DNA of 63,124 nt. Source: Poritiphilus flavus (GTDB taxonomy: Bacteria > Bacteroidota > Bacteroidia > Flavobacteriales > Flavobacteriaceae). Numbering within the stretch: position 1 is the first letter of the stretch; each line of letters opens with the position of its first letter. Location: contig NZ_WXYO01000011.1 of the NCBI RefSeq assembly GCF_009901585.1, forward strand, positions 1-63,124, given 5' to 3'. Below, one piece after another: positions 15,155-24,218 of this stretch. The translations under genes and the position numbers were made by a program. The notes under the pieces were generated by a model. It had not been told where the DNA came from and did no database searches. It worked only from the letters and a program-made list of their open reading frames with translations.

Positions 15155-16910
15155 AACTAATTCCGTGAATAAAGCATTTTCCAAATATGATTTACCGAGT
15201 GGTTGGAAATTGACAAATATAGATTCCCTTGCACTTTTTATTAATGGCAAATCTTTTAAGTCATCTGATTGGAAGGGTGAGGGAATTCCTATTATCAGGA
15301 TTCAGAATCTAAATAATAAAGACGCTAAATTCAACTACATTTCAGGTAATCAGTATGTTGAAGAAAAATATTTTGTTGAACCTGGAGACCTGTTATTTGC
15401 TTGGTCTGGGACTCCAGGCACTTCTTTTGGGGCACACATTTGGAAGGGACCTAAAGCTTATCTTAACCAACATATCTTTAAAGTTATCTGCTTTTCTGGT
15501 ATGAGCAGAAACTTCCTCTTTTATCTTCTAAATCAGCAGGTACGTAAGTTTATTGAAAAATCAAAGGGTACCGCAGGTCTCGCTCACATAACAAAACGGG
15601 AATTACAATCTACGGAGTGTTTTATCCCTCCTTTAGAAGAACAAAGTAGAATAGTAAACAAATTAGAGGAATTATTGAGTGAATTAGTTCACAGTACATC
15701 AAGTCTAACCCGTGCTCAAAAGCTATTGGACGTTTATAGTCAAGCTTTACTTAGTAGTACATTTGATGGTGAAATTTCCGAAAAATGGGCAAGAAAACAT
15801 GATTTCGATTCCATAGAAAAATATCATGATCAAGTACTAAATGAAAAGGAAGAACGACACAACGAAATCTTATACTTATGGAAAGTTGAAATTGAGCAAT
15901 GGAATATAACGAGAAAAGGGATTAAACCAAGAAAACCTCTTAGATATACAGCGTCAAAGACAGATTTTGATATTCCCCCCTCTATTATTCCTAGACATTG
16001 GAAATGGATTCGAATTAGTGATTTTGAAGAGTTGATTGGAAGTGGCTCAACACCTAAAGGCGGAAGAAGTGCATATACTGATAAGGGAGTTAAATTCATC
16101 AGAAGTCAAAATGTTTTACGTAATAAATTACACTTAAAAGATGTAGCTCATATCGATGATTACACGCATAAGCGTATGCAGAGAAGTCAAGTGCATGACA
16201 AGGATGTTCTTATTAATATAACGGGAGCATCAATCGGTCGTACTGCTTTTGTCCCTGAGGGTTTCGGTGAAGCCAATGTAAATCAACATGTATGTATAAT
16301 TAGGATTTGCACAGAATTGGTCAATTATAAGTATTTGACTTTTTACCTAAACTCTCCAAGAGCACAATCGATCATCAGAAGAATTAATTCCGGTGCTACT
16401 CGCGAAGCTCTTACATTTAACCAGATTAGAAACTTTCCTTTTCCATTGGCTCCAAAAGAAGAGCAGGAAGTCATTGTAGAATTATTAGAGTCAAAGTTTT
16501 CAATAATCGAAAATCTTGAAAAGTCCATCCAGGAGAGCTTGGCACAAACAGAAGCCCTTAAACAAAGCATATTGAAGAAAGCTTTTGAGGGCAACCTTGT
16601 AGAACAAAACTCTAATGATGAACCAGTTTCGGAATTACTGGAGCGAATTAAAACCGAAAAAAAAGAATATCAGGATAGTCGAAGGGCACTAAAAGAAAAG
16701 CAGATAAAAAGAATTAAAAAGATGAGCAAAATCCTAAATATCAAAGAAATACTAAAAGCCTCTAGCGAGCCGGTACTGGCCAAAGATGTTTGGCAACAAA
16801 GTGAGTACAAGGGCGATATTGAAAAATTCTATTCGGAGCTCAAGGAGATTAAGACCAGCATAAAGCAGGTTAAGGAAGGTACACAATCATTATTGTCACT
16901 CAGGTCATGA
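15135..16910 (+). CDS. hsdS: Type I restriction-modification specificity subunit (HsdS) with C-terminal extension
   Basis: DNA-recognition subunit of a type I system. The 591 aa hold two target-recognition domains: TRD1 begins LPSGWKLTNIDSLAL (about 17) and TRD2 begins IPRHWKWIRISDFEEL (about 286). Each is followed by a conserved helical spacer (PPLEEQSRIVNKLEELL, about 168; PKEEQEVIVELLESKF, about 440). Residues about 490-591 form an extra charged domain (includes EPVLAKDVWQQSEYKGDIEKFY) beyond the usual 400-450 aa. The ATG at 15135 overlaps the regulator gene; GTG at 15165 is an alternative. The stop overlaps the ATPase gene (ATGA). The gene is AT-richer than the chromosomal flanks, suggesting transfer. 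Confidence 0.93.
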   Translation: MLVSNFKTNSVNKAFSKYDLPSGWKLTNIDSLALFINGKSFKSSDWKGEGIPIIRIQNLNNKDAKFNYISGNQYVEEKYFVEPGDLLFAWSGTPGTSFGAHIWKGPKAYLNQHIFKVICFSGMSRNFLFYLLNQQVRKFIEKSKGTAGLAHITKRELQSTECFIPPLEEQSRIVNKLEELLSELVHSTSSLTRAQKLLDVYSQALLSSTFDGEISEKWARKHDFDSIEKYHDQVLNEKEERHNEILYLWKVEIEQWNITRKGIKPRKPLRYTASKTDFDIPPSIIPRHWKWIRISDFEELIGSGSTPKGGRSAYTDKGVKFIRSQNVLRNKLHLKDVAHIDDYTHKRMQRSQVHDKDVLINITGASIGRTAFVPEGFGEANVNQHVCIIRICTELVNYKYLTFYLNSPRAQSIIRRINSGATREALTFNQIRNFPFPLAPKEEQEVIVELLESKFSIIENLEKSIQESLAQTEALKQSILKKAFEGNLVEQNSNDEPVSELLERIKTEKKEYQDSRRALKEKQIKRIKKMSKILNIKEILKASSEPVLAKDVWQQSEYKGDIEKFYSELKEIKTSIKQVKEGTQSLLSLRS

Positions 16911-18493
16911 GGATTGACAAGGTACATATTAAGTCTGCTTTCAAAAACTTAAATGATTTTGTCATAGACATTGACGAAAATGCTTGGGAGACAGTATTAT
17001 TAGGACTCAATGCCACTGGAAAATCGAACTTTCTGGAAGCACTAGTAATCATTTTCAGAGACCTTGACTTAATCTACAATCATAAACGGAAGGTCAAGAA
17101 GCATGAGTTTGACTTTTATGTCAAATATGAGTGTAGAGGTCATCACATTGAAATTGATCTGAATGGTGGCAAGTACTCTTTTAAGGTAAATGGTAAAGCT
17201 GAAACGACAAAAGTGACTCAAAACATCGAGCATTATCTTCCAAAGCATGTATTTATATATTATTCCGGTATTAGCGACCGATTAGCGGATTTATACATCC
17301 CTCATCAGAAGCTCTATTACGATGAGATAATTAAGTCAGGAGCCAGGATTACTCAATTCGATACTATCCGCAGAATTTTTCTTGCTCAGAACATTCATGC
17401 CAGTTTTGCCCTGATTGCCTTCTATATGTTTCAGGAAGATCATAGTGATGAAACGCTGACATTTCTTCGTGAAGAGTTAAAGATCAATGAATTTGGTTCT
17501 GCTTTGTTTATGCTAAAGCAGCCAAAATGGGTAAGACCAAAAAACAAAAAAGCTGTTTTGTGGGGTGCGGAAGGTTTGGTCAGGAACTTTCTGGATGATT
17601 TGTTGGAGTATTCCTTTGCTCCAATACAGCATAAAGCAAGGGTCGAAGTGTCATACAAGAGAGCGGAAACACAAGATAGGTTGTACCTCTTCATTCCCGA
17701 TGGAGAAACGTTTTCTCAATTGGTTGAGTCAAAATATACCAATAAGATATCGCTATTTAATGCCTTAGAGAGCATTCACATATCAGATATGCTCCATGAT
17801 GTAAAGATCAAGGTACAAAAGGAAGGAGTGGACGGTGAATTGGCAATGGCCGAATTAAGCGAAGGAGAAAAACAGCTACTTACGGTACTTGGCTTATTGA
17901 AATTTACAAAGGATGAAGAATCCTTGATCTTATTAGACGAACCTGACACTCACTTAAACCCAATGTGGAAATGGAAATTTTTAGACTACTTAGATAGGGT
18001 TGTTAAGCGCAAGGAAAATACTCAAATCATCTTTTGCTCTCATGATCCTTTGGTAATTGGTAATCTAAAAAAGAACCAAGTTCAGATTTTCAAAAAGAAC
18101 GAAGAAGGCAAAACGGAAGCTTTCAACCCCTACATGAGTCCACGAGAGATGAGCGTTTCCAAAATCCTTACCAGTGAACTTTTCGGAATTCCTTCGCTAA
18201 TGAGTAAAAAACTTGAAGACTTGCTCAATCAAAAGCGATTCCTACAAGCCAAATTGGTGCAAGGTGAACTGAGTGAGATTGAGCGCAAAGAGTTTGAACG
18301 ACTAAAGACCTACTTCGATAGAATTGGATTTAATGAGGAAACGGCAGACAGTCGATATAATCAGTTTTTAAGGCTTACAAGCGAAAAAGAGGCATTTACG
18401 AAAAGGAAATATACCAAGGAAGAGGCGGAAGAGCTAGATCGAATAGCCAAAGAGGTCTTGGATGAAATTTTAAGGGAAGAAAAGACGAAATGA
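16907..18493 (+). CDS. AAA-family ATPase, PtuA-like (Septu-type), inside hsd operon
   Basis: A 528-aa SMC/ABC-like ATPase. Walker A GLNATGKS lies at 33-40; an ABC-type signature ELSEGEKQLL is near 315, followed by Walker B LILLDEPDTHLNP (about 340-352) and the switch histidine in IIFCSHDPLVI (about 378). The C-terminal third is charged and helical. Size, motif order and immediate coupling to an HNH-nuclease gene resemble the PtuA ATPase of Septu and retron-associated ATPase-HNH pairs; OLD-like or RloC-like ATPases are alternatives, but no nuclease domain is visible in this chain. It overlaps both neighbours by 4 bp. The position between hsdS and a later hsdM is unusual, and HsdR is missing. 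Confidence 0.8.
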   Translation: MRIDKVHIKSAFKNLNDFVIDIDENAWETVLLGLNATGKSNFLEALVIIFRDLDLIYNHKRKVKKHEFDFYVKYECRGHHIEIDLNGGKYSFKVNGKAETTKVTQNIEHYLPKHVFIYYSGISDRLADLYIPHQKLYYDEIIKSGARITQFDTIRRIFLAQNIHASFALIAFYMFQEDHSDETLTFLREELKINEFGSALFMLKQPKWVRPKNKKAVLWGAEGLVRNFLDDLLEYSFAPIQHKARVEVSYKRAETQDRLYLFIPDGETFSQLVESKYTNKISLFNALESIHISDMLHDVKIKVQKEGVDGELAMAELSEGEKQLLTVLGLLKFTKDEESLILLDEPDTHLNPMWKWKFLDYLDRVVKRKENTQIIFCSHDPLVIGNLKKNQVQIFKKNEEGKTEAFNPYMSPREMSVSKILTSELFGIPSLMSKKLEDLLNQKRFLQAKLVQGELSEIERKEFERLKTYFDRIGFNEETADSRYNQFLRLTSEKEAFTKRKYTKEEAEELDRIAKEVLDEILREEKTK

Positions 18494-19371
18494 GGTATAT
18501 CGACCTTAATATAATTCAGGATGAGGTTGAACAACTAGGATGGGAAGCCACTAAACAAGTACATTCAGTTGCTATGCAAGGAATGGACGTTACTGCTAGA
18601 AAACAGTATGTCACAAATAATCCAGACTGGAATCGACTTCAACCCGCTATGTTAAGAGTTTCGCACAACAAGTGCTGGTATTCGGAAGCTCCTATCGGGA
18701 ATGGTGATTTTGAAGTAGACCATTTTCGCCCAAAGAACAAATCAAAACAGAAAGTTGATTACACTGATCCAAAAAGTAAATCGGTTACCCATAAACAGAA
18801 CGGATATTGGTGGTTAGCCTATGAATGGACAAACTACAGGTTAACTGGAGCCCTGGCCAATAAGCGTAGGCGTGATCGATTAGGGGGAACAGACGAAGTA
18901 AAGGGTAAAGGAGACTATTTCCCGTTAAATCTGGTAGATGGTCGAGTCGCCAATGATGAAGAAGATACGAATTGTGAAATGCCAATTCTGTTGGATCCGA
19001 TTGATCCGGCTGATGTTTGCCTTTTAACTTTTGATAAAGGTTTACCTATTCCGGCGACCAATGATGATGAAGAAATTGATAGGGTAAAGCAGTCTATCTT
19101 CTACTATCACTTGGATTTGGATCAGTTAAATAGGGATAGAAAAATCGTTTGGGATGATTGCGTTGAGCAATTAAAAGATGCTAAAAATTGCATTGATAAC
19201 TCCAATACTCTTGCAGAGAAAAAGACAATGATGGCAAAATGCTTTCGCGAGATAAGAAAACTTGCGGATTCTGAACGCAAACCATATACAAGCACTACTA
19301 AGGCTTGCCTTATGGTATACTCAGAACTGAGCGAGTTTTCGTGGTTAAAGAATTTAGTAAGAACACTTTAA
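18490..19371 (+). CDS. HNH-endonuclease-like protein, PtuB-like
   Basis: A 293-aa protein with an HNH-type core: C62-W-Y-S65-E, then DFEVDHFRPKN (D77-H78), GYWWLAYEWTNYRL (N115) and ANKRR (N124). Spacing of the DHFRPK and WLAYxWxN motifs is like that of PtuB/TIGR02646-type HNH proteins paired with ATPases. The usual C-x-x-C and later C-N-x-x-K cysteines are only partly present (S65 replaces one cysteine), so a zinc knuckle may be missing; the catalytic D-H and N positions look intact. It overlaps the ATPase gene by ATGA, and 4 bp separate it from hsdM. The expected role is a DNA- or RNA-cutting effector controlled by the ATPase. Confidence 0.8.
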   Translation: MRYIDLNIIQDEVEQLGWEATKQVHSVAMQGMDVTARKQYVTNNPDWNRLQPAMLRVSHNKCWYSEAPIGNGDFEVDHFRPKNKSKQKVDYTDPKSKSVTHKQNGYWWLAYEWTNYRLTGALANKRRRDRLGGTDEVKGKGDYFPLNLVDGRVANDEEDTNCEMPILLDPIDPADVCLLTFDKGLPIPATNDDEEIDRVKQSIFYYHLDLDQLNRDRKIVWDDCVEQLKDAKNCIDNSNTLAEKKTMMAKCFREIRKLADSERKPYTSTTKACLMVYSELSEFSWLKNLVRTL

Positions 19372-19375
19372 GGAA

Positions 19376-20827
19376 ATGTCAACGAATAATTTAGTTCTGA
19401 AAATTTGGTCATTCTGTGATACTCTAAGAGATGATGGACTAGGGTATAATGATTATTTAGAACAGCTCACTTATTTGCTCTTTCTAAAGATGGCTGACGA
19501 AAACCAGAGCAAGTATAACCTCCCTGATATATGCGAATGGGGTAAACTAACCTCTTTGAGTGGAGGTGATTTACAGGATCAGTATGAGCGTATCTTAAAA
19601 ACTCTTGCCCAATCAGGGGGAATGCTGGAAAAGATTTTTTCAGGAGCTCAAAATAAAATTCATGATTCTGCCAAATTAAAAAGGCTAATTAACCTCATTG
19701 ATGATGAAGATTGGACCTTAACAGAAGCAGACATTAAAGGTGAAATCTACGAATCTCTATTACAGAAGAACGCAGAAAACAGTGGAGCAGGGCAATATTT
19801 TACGCCACGGCCTGTGATTAGAGTCATGGTTGAATGCATACAGCCAAAGCCCAATGAAACTATTGCCGATCCCTCATGTGGTACGGGGGGATTTTTTTTA
19901 GGAGCACTTGAATATCTAGAGAAATTGCCAAAGCTTTCACAGAAACAAAAAGAGCATATTAAGTTTAAAATGTTTCATGGATGGGAGATTGAAAAAGCAA
20001 CTGCCCGACTGTGCTTAATGAATCTTTACTTACATGGAATAGGAGACTTGGAAGAAACACCAGATATACAGGTTAAAGATAGTTTGAAAACCAAGCCAGA
20101 TCAAGTGGATATAGTACTGGCAAATCCTCCTTTTGGCAAGAGTAGCAGTGATATTCCAACAACTGACAAAGAACAAGCCAAAAAAGAACGGTATTTTCTG
20201 AGAGATGATTTTTGGGTAACTACGAGTAACAAACAGCTTTCTTTTTTGCAGCACATAGTAACTATGTTAAATGAAAAAGGACGAGCCGCTGTGGTACTTC
20301 CGGATAACGTTTTGTTTGAAGGGGGAGCCGGAGAAGCAGTTAGAAAGGAACTTCTGAAGTTGGTAAATGTTCATACCATACTCAGATTACCTACAGGTAT
20401 TTTTTATGCCCAAGGAGTAAAGTCAAATGTTCTATTCTTTGAAAAAAAGGACAACTCAGAAGAAATTGGAACAAAAGAGATTTGGTTTTATGATTACCGG
20501 ACTAATGTGCATCATACACCTAAAAAAAACCCTTTAACTTTTGAGCATCTTCGAGATTTTATTAATTGTTACAAAGTGGGCAACTTAAGTAAGCGAAAAG
20601 AAGCCTGGAGTGAATCTAGTCCAGAAGGACGATGGAGGAAATACAACTACAATGATATAGTTACAAGAGACAAAACTAACATGGATATATTTTGGCTTAG
20701 AGATGCCAGCCTGATTGACCTAGACAATCTTCCTGAACCTGATGTAATCGCCAATGATATTATCGAAAACTTAAGGGCTGGATTGGAAAGTTTCGAAAAT
20801 GTGGCAAGTATGTTAAAGGATGATTAG
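19376..20827 (+). CDS. hsdM: Type I restriction-modification methyltransferase subunit (HsdM)
   Basis: N6-adenine DNA methyltransferase subunit. The 483 aa begin with the HsdM N-terminal helical domain (LEQLTYLLFLKMADE) followed by the catalytic domain with SAM-binding motif I IADPSCGTGGFF (about 162-173) and motif IV LANPPFG (about 249-255); GQYFTPRPV (about 140) is also typical. An RBS-like AAGGA precedes the ATG. It is the last gene of the operon, and the next gene lies on the other strand. A complete type I enzyme would need HsdR, which is not present between 14.6 and 20.9 kb or elsewhere in the window. Confidence 0.95.
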   Translation: MSTNNLVLKIWSFCDTLRDDGLGYNDYLEQLTYLLFLKMADENQSKYNLPDICEWGKLTSLSGGDLQDQYERILKTLAQSGGMLEKIFSGAQNKIHDSAKLKRLINLIDDEDWTLTEADIKGEIYESLLQKNAENSGAGQYFTPRPVIRVMVECIQPKPNETIADPSCGTGGFFLGALEYLEKLPKLSQKQKEHIKFKMFHGWEIEKATARLCLMNLYLHGIGDLEETPDIQVKDSLKTKPDQVDIVLANPPFGKSSSDIPTTDKEQAKKERYFLRDDFWVTTSNKQLSFLQHIVTMLNEKGRAAVVLPDNVLFEGGAGEAVRKELLKLVNVHTILRLPTGIFYAQGVKSNVLFFEKKDNSEEIGTKEIWFYDYRTNVHHTPKKNPLTFEHLRDFINCYKVGNLSKRKEAWSESSPEGRWRKYNYNDIVTRDKTNMDIFWLRDASLIDLDNLPEPDVIANDIIENLRAGLESFENVASMLKDD

Positions 20828-20874
20828 TCCCTTGCTGGTCGATTGAACAGATTTTGTTTAAACCATTAATAAGT

Positions 20875-21663
20875 CTACCCCACCCACAAATGCCCAACAA
20901 AATAAGTCTTTGCCTTACCGCTAATAACTACCCGCTCTCCTCTGTTCTTGCAAAACAATTCCCCAACTCTGTCCGAAATTTGCCTGGCGAATAACTCATC
21001 CTTCCCAAGCCTTGCTGCCCAAAACGGAATTAAGGAGCAATGCGCGGAACCGGTTACAGGGTCTTCCAGAATGGAGGCCTGGGGCGTAAAAAAGCGGGAC
21101 ACAAAATCGCAGTGCTCTCCTTTTGCGGTTACGATCACCCCACCCGGATCGAGATTGATCTGGTCAAATAGTTGTCGGTCCACCTGGATGTTCCGGATGT
21201 CCTCTTCGCTATCGTAGACCAGCACATAGTCCCTGGATTTGTAAACTTCTTTGGGCTGGATGTTTAATGACTTGCTGATGATATCCGGAAGCTCTGCAGC
21301 AATTGGCATGCGAGAGGGGAAATCCATATGATACAGATCCTCCGTAACAGAAACGCTTAGCTCGCCGCTATGTGTTTCGAAAGTTATTTCGTCCTTCGGA
21401 TAGTTTAAGATGGACTTCAGGCAATGGGCCGTGGCAAGGGTGGCATGGCCACACAGATCCATTTCTATCTCCGGGGTAAACCATCGCAAATGTATCTTAT
21501 CTCCTTTGTCCACAAAAAATGCGGTTTCCGCCACCGCATTTTCCCGGGCTATTTTTAAGAGTGTATCGTCAGCCAACCAATCATCCAAAGGAACCACACA
21601 GGCCGGATTCCCTCCAAAGGTCTTATCGGTAAATGCATCTATTTGAAAAAGCTGGAGCTTCAT
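20875..21663 (-). CDS. PhzF family isomerase-like protein
   Basis: Member of the PhzF/diaminopimelate-epimerase-fold family. The 262 aa show GGNPACVV (17-24), the catalytic-glutamate motif NAVAETAFF (E46), CGHATLATAH (about 74-83) and the C-terminal DPVTGSAHCSLIPF (about 193-206). The reaction is unknown for most bacterial members outside phenazine pathways; isomerisation/hydrogen-shift chemistry is inferred. No phenazine genes are nearby. It marks the return to normal chromosomal genes after the hsd operon. Confidence 0.9.
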   Translation of the reverse strand: MKLQLFQIDAFTDKTFGGNPACVVPLDDWLADDTLLKIARENAVAETAFFVDKGDKIHLRWFTPEIEMDLCGHATLATAHCLKSILNYPKDEITFETHSGELSVSVTEDLYHMDFPSRMPIAAELPDIISKSLNIQPKEVYKSRDYVLVYDSEEDIRNIQVDRQLFDQINLDPGGVIVTAKGEHCDFVSRFFTPQASILEDPVTGSAHCSLIPFWAARLGKDELFARQISDRVGELFCKNRGERVVISGKAKTYFVGHLWVG

Positions 21664-21714
21664 TTTAAGCTATTCCTTCGCACTAATCTTTTAGATATGC
21701 AATTTATGAAATCC

Positions 21715-22530
21715 CTAATCTTTTAGATAATCCAGGATGTCTGTGTAGATCACATCATCCCTATCGCGATAAAAGTCTTTTAGCAAAGAAGTATGTCCTT
21801 GTCCAAACAGGACTAATACCCGATCGTTCGGCTCCATGATCTCATCGATATTCCGCATGATCTTAAAATTCCTTTCCCACCACTTTGATACAACATCAGA
21901 GCCGATATAATTATTCTCGGCTCCCATTTTATTGATACGCTCCATATAGAGATTCTTATTCATTTTGTCTGATCTATCACTGTTCAACCAAACAAAGAAT
22001 TCTTTTAAGGAAGCGCTATCGTAGGCATTCTGCATGCTAACCATTACCTCAGATTTCATGTATTCCATCATAGCCTGAAACTCATTCATGCGTTCGTTTT
22101 CTTCAAGAAAGGCCATCAATTCATCAAAGGGCAGATCCAAATGATGATCCGCCGGATAGATGTGATTATGTCCCAGCTCCTTCGCCAGCCTAAACCCCAA
22201 CTGCTGCCTCTCGTTGATGGACAATTGATGTTCGCCCTCCCGATACTCTTGATAAAGAGAATCAAGTCTATTCTTCTGATATGGATATTCCAGGATTATT
22301 TTGGTGGGTTTAAACTTAGCTAAAGCGGTCACCAGGTCTTGAATTTCGCCTTGCCTTTTGTCCGTTTTTAGATCCTTAACGTCCAGAGCAATGAGATCAG
22401 AAGATCCGGCAAAGTGAAATGTTCCGAGTAAAGCGATTGTAGGTTTTTGTTCCTCGCCCGGATTAGACTGGGCAAAAGAGAATGTCAGATTGGCGAATAA
22501 GGCAATGATAAAAAGTGTAGTTGGTCTCAT
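21715..22530 (-). CDS. Secreted DUF5694-family protein (copy 1)
   Basis: A 271-aa protein with a signal peptide (MRPTTLFIIALFANLTFSFAQ) and the pattern LLGTFHFAG (about 34-42), KIILEYPYQ (about 77-85), a conserved H-I-Y-P-A-D-H-H segment (about 132) and GQGHTSLLKDF (about 246). This resembles the DUF5694/TraB-GumN-like fold, whose activity is not established. The conserved His/Glu pattern suggests a metal or hydrolytic site (inference). A paralogue lies 2.7 kb away at 25275-26144. Confidence 0.8.
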   Translation of the reverse strand: MRPTTLFIIALFANLTFSFAQSNPGEEQKPTIALLGTFHFAGSSDLIALDVKDLKTDKRQGEIQDLVTALAKFKPTKIILEYPYQKNRLDSLYQEYREGEHQLSINERQQLGFRLAKELGHNHIYPADHHLDLPFDELMAFLEENERMNEFQAMMEYMKSEVMVSMQNAYDSASLKEFFVWLNSDRSDKMNKNLYMERINKMGAENNYIGSDVVSKWWERNFKIMRNIDEIMEPNDRVLVLFGQGHTSLLKDFYRDRDDVIYTDILDYLKD

Positions 22531-22642
22531 AATGTGGTTTTCCGTTTATGACGATGAAACTCAAGGGTTGGTTACAGATCGTTCGGGTAAAAAAAACAGT
22601 CCTGTTTAATTGCTTTGGGTCCATTAGCATAGGCCGGGCTTT

Positions 22643-24130
22643 TCAATCAAAAATATGCTCTTCATAATCCTTCCACCATTGCTCAATATCCACTTTTGGG
22701 TTCCTGCAGATATATAAGGGAATCCCGTTTTCTTCCCCAATTGCATATCTATGCTTTATTATTTTAACCAGTTGAACACCCTTAAATACACGCTCAACGG
22801 AGGGCTTTTCATTCCCCAGACTAATCCAAACATCGGCATTTTTATTGCCGTATCCCCAGGTCCAGAAACTCCCATGCCTGCTGATTGGATTCGGAAGCCC
22901 GTACTTCTTACCAATGATCTTAAGAGCCCCGGCCTCCCCATAATTCTCTGCCCACAGCACGCAATTGTTTTTTTCCTTCGGACTTAATGATTGATAAACA
23001 CTATCCACCAATTTAACCTGCTCCTCCCAACCAAACATATCCGCGTAATCCCCGCTAAGTTCTATGCGTCCGTTTTCTTCTTCCAAACCCTGGTAGGCCA
23101 CAAAACTTTCAATCTTAAGTACTGGGGTGGCTTCCGGGATTAACAGGACGGATGGCAAGAGTAACAAGCCGCAGATTGGATAAATGAGCTTGGGTCTTTT
23201 GGCAATTAATGCCTCTAGTTTAACGGCTCCAACAGCAAAAAGTACAGGGTAAGCAGCGAAAAAATAATAGGCTTTGGAATTTAGGATCCACATGGTAGCA
23301 AATATGACCAGGCTGGCAATACCAATAGCTTTAAATTTTTTCAGATTTTTGTCGATGAAAAGGGCGAAAATACCCAAAATACTAACGATAAGTGTAATGG
23401 GAAAGCTCAATTGTTCCAGGGCAAATTCCATGGGATTTAAATCAGACAATTGTTTTCGGTCCAGAACTTCCAAATGCTTTAGAAGAGGAAAGTCATTTTG
23501 AGCCTGCCATATGATATTCGGAATGAATAGCAGGAGCCCAATGCCGGCCGAAATATAAAGCCACTTATTCCGGAATACTTTTCCTTTTTGATAAAAGAAC
23601 AGCCCGATAAAGATTCCGAAAGCCCAAACTAAGATGGTGTATTTGTTCATCAGGCCCAGGCCGAGTGTTATGCCCATTAAAACCAGGAATTTTTTATCCT
23701 CAGAATTCATAAACCGTATCAAATAGTATAAACCGAGTGTCCAGAAGAATTGATCAAATGCGACAGGCTGGAACAGGGTATGATTTCGGAAAAAGGGCCA
23801 GAAAGCAAGTATACATATGCCTGAAAGCAGTACAGCTTTAGACTTACCGCCCAATTCTTTGGCCATCAGGCAGCATAATATAAGGATGCCTACGCCGGCC
23901 AGCGTTGGAAAAAGCCTCATGCCCATAAGAGAATAATCGAAAAGCAAATAGGATATTTTTCCTATCAAACCAATCAAGGGCGGAAACTCCATAAACCCCC
24001 AGTCCAGATGCTCGCTTACAGATAAATGAAGCAGTTCATCGCGGTGAAAACCGTAATTCCTGTTCCCAATTAATTGTATTGATAGTTTGCCTATAGAAAG
24101 TATTACAATTATTGGGAGGAATTTTTTCAT
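22643..24130 (-). CDS. Glycosyltransferase family 39-like integral membrane protein
   Basis: The 495 aa contain about ten to twelve hydrophobic segments and the first-loop acidic motif YGFHRDELLHL (about 26-36), as in ArnT/PMT-type GT-C glycosyltransferases that use polyprenyl-phosphate sugars. It also has MNKYTILVWAFG (about 163-174) and a soluble C-terminal domain (about 370-495). Likely it transfers a sugar to a lipid, glycan or protein at the periplasmic face; the acceptor is unknown. It is a single gene in a minus-strand run, starting with MKKFLPIIVIL. Confidence 0.85.
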   Translation of the reverse strand: MKKFLPIIVILSIGKLSIQLIGNRNYGFHRDELLHLSVSEHLDWGFMEFPPLIGLIGKISYLLFDYSLMGMRLFPTLAGVGILILCCLMAKELGGKSKAVLLSGICILAFWPFFRNHTLFQPVAFDQFFWTLGLYYLIRFMNSEDKKFLVLMGITLGLGLMNKYTILVWAFGIFIGLFFYQKGKVFRNKWLYISAGIGLLLFIPNIIWQAQNDFPLLKHLEVLDRKQLSDLNPMEFALEQLSFPITLIVSILGIFALFIDKNLKKFKAIGIASLVIFATMWILNSKAYYFFAAYPVLFAVGAVKLEALIAKRPKLIYPICGLLLLPSVLLIPEATPVLKIESFVAYQGLEEENGRIELSGDYADMFGWEEQVKLVDSVYQSLSPKEKNNCVLWAENYGEAGALKIIGKKYGLPNPISRHGSFWTWGYGNKNADVWISLGNEKPSVERVFKGVQLVKIIKHRYAIGEENGIPLYICRNPKVDIEQWWKDYEEHIFD

Positions 24131-24218
24131 GGGCTGGTTAAGGGTTTTGGGAATGTTTCATGTCCAAGGTTGCATTATCAGGAAGAATCTTAGCAACTGT
24201 TATAGTGTCTTTTTTAAT

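Noticed and set aside
18490-20827. hsdR hidden as a short or fused gene
   Set aside because: All frames between 18490 and 20875 are accounted for by the HNH protein and HsdM, neither of which has helicase motifs; no DEAD-box or PD-(D/E)xK signature is seen.
14361-20875. Attachment-site duplication of the tRNA-Val 3' end around the hsd operon
   Set aside because: I found no copy of the tRNA 3' end between 20828 and 20875 and no integrase gene.
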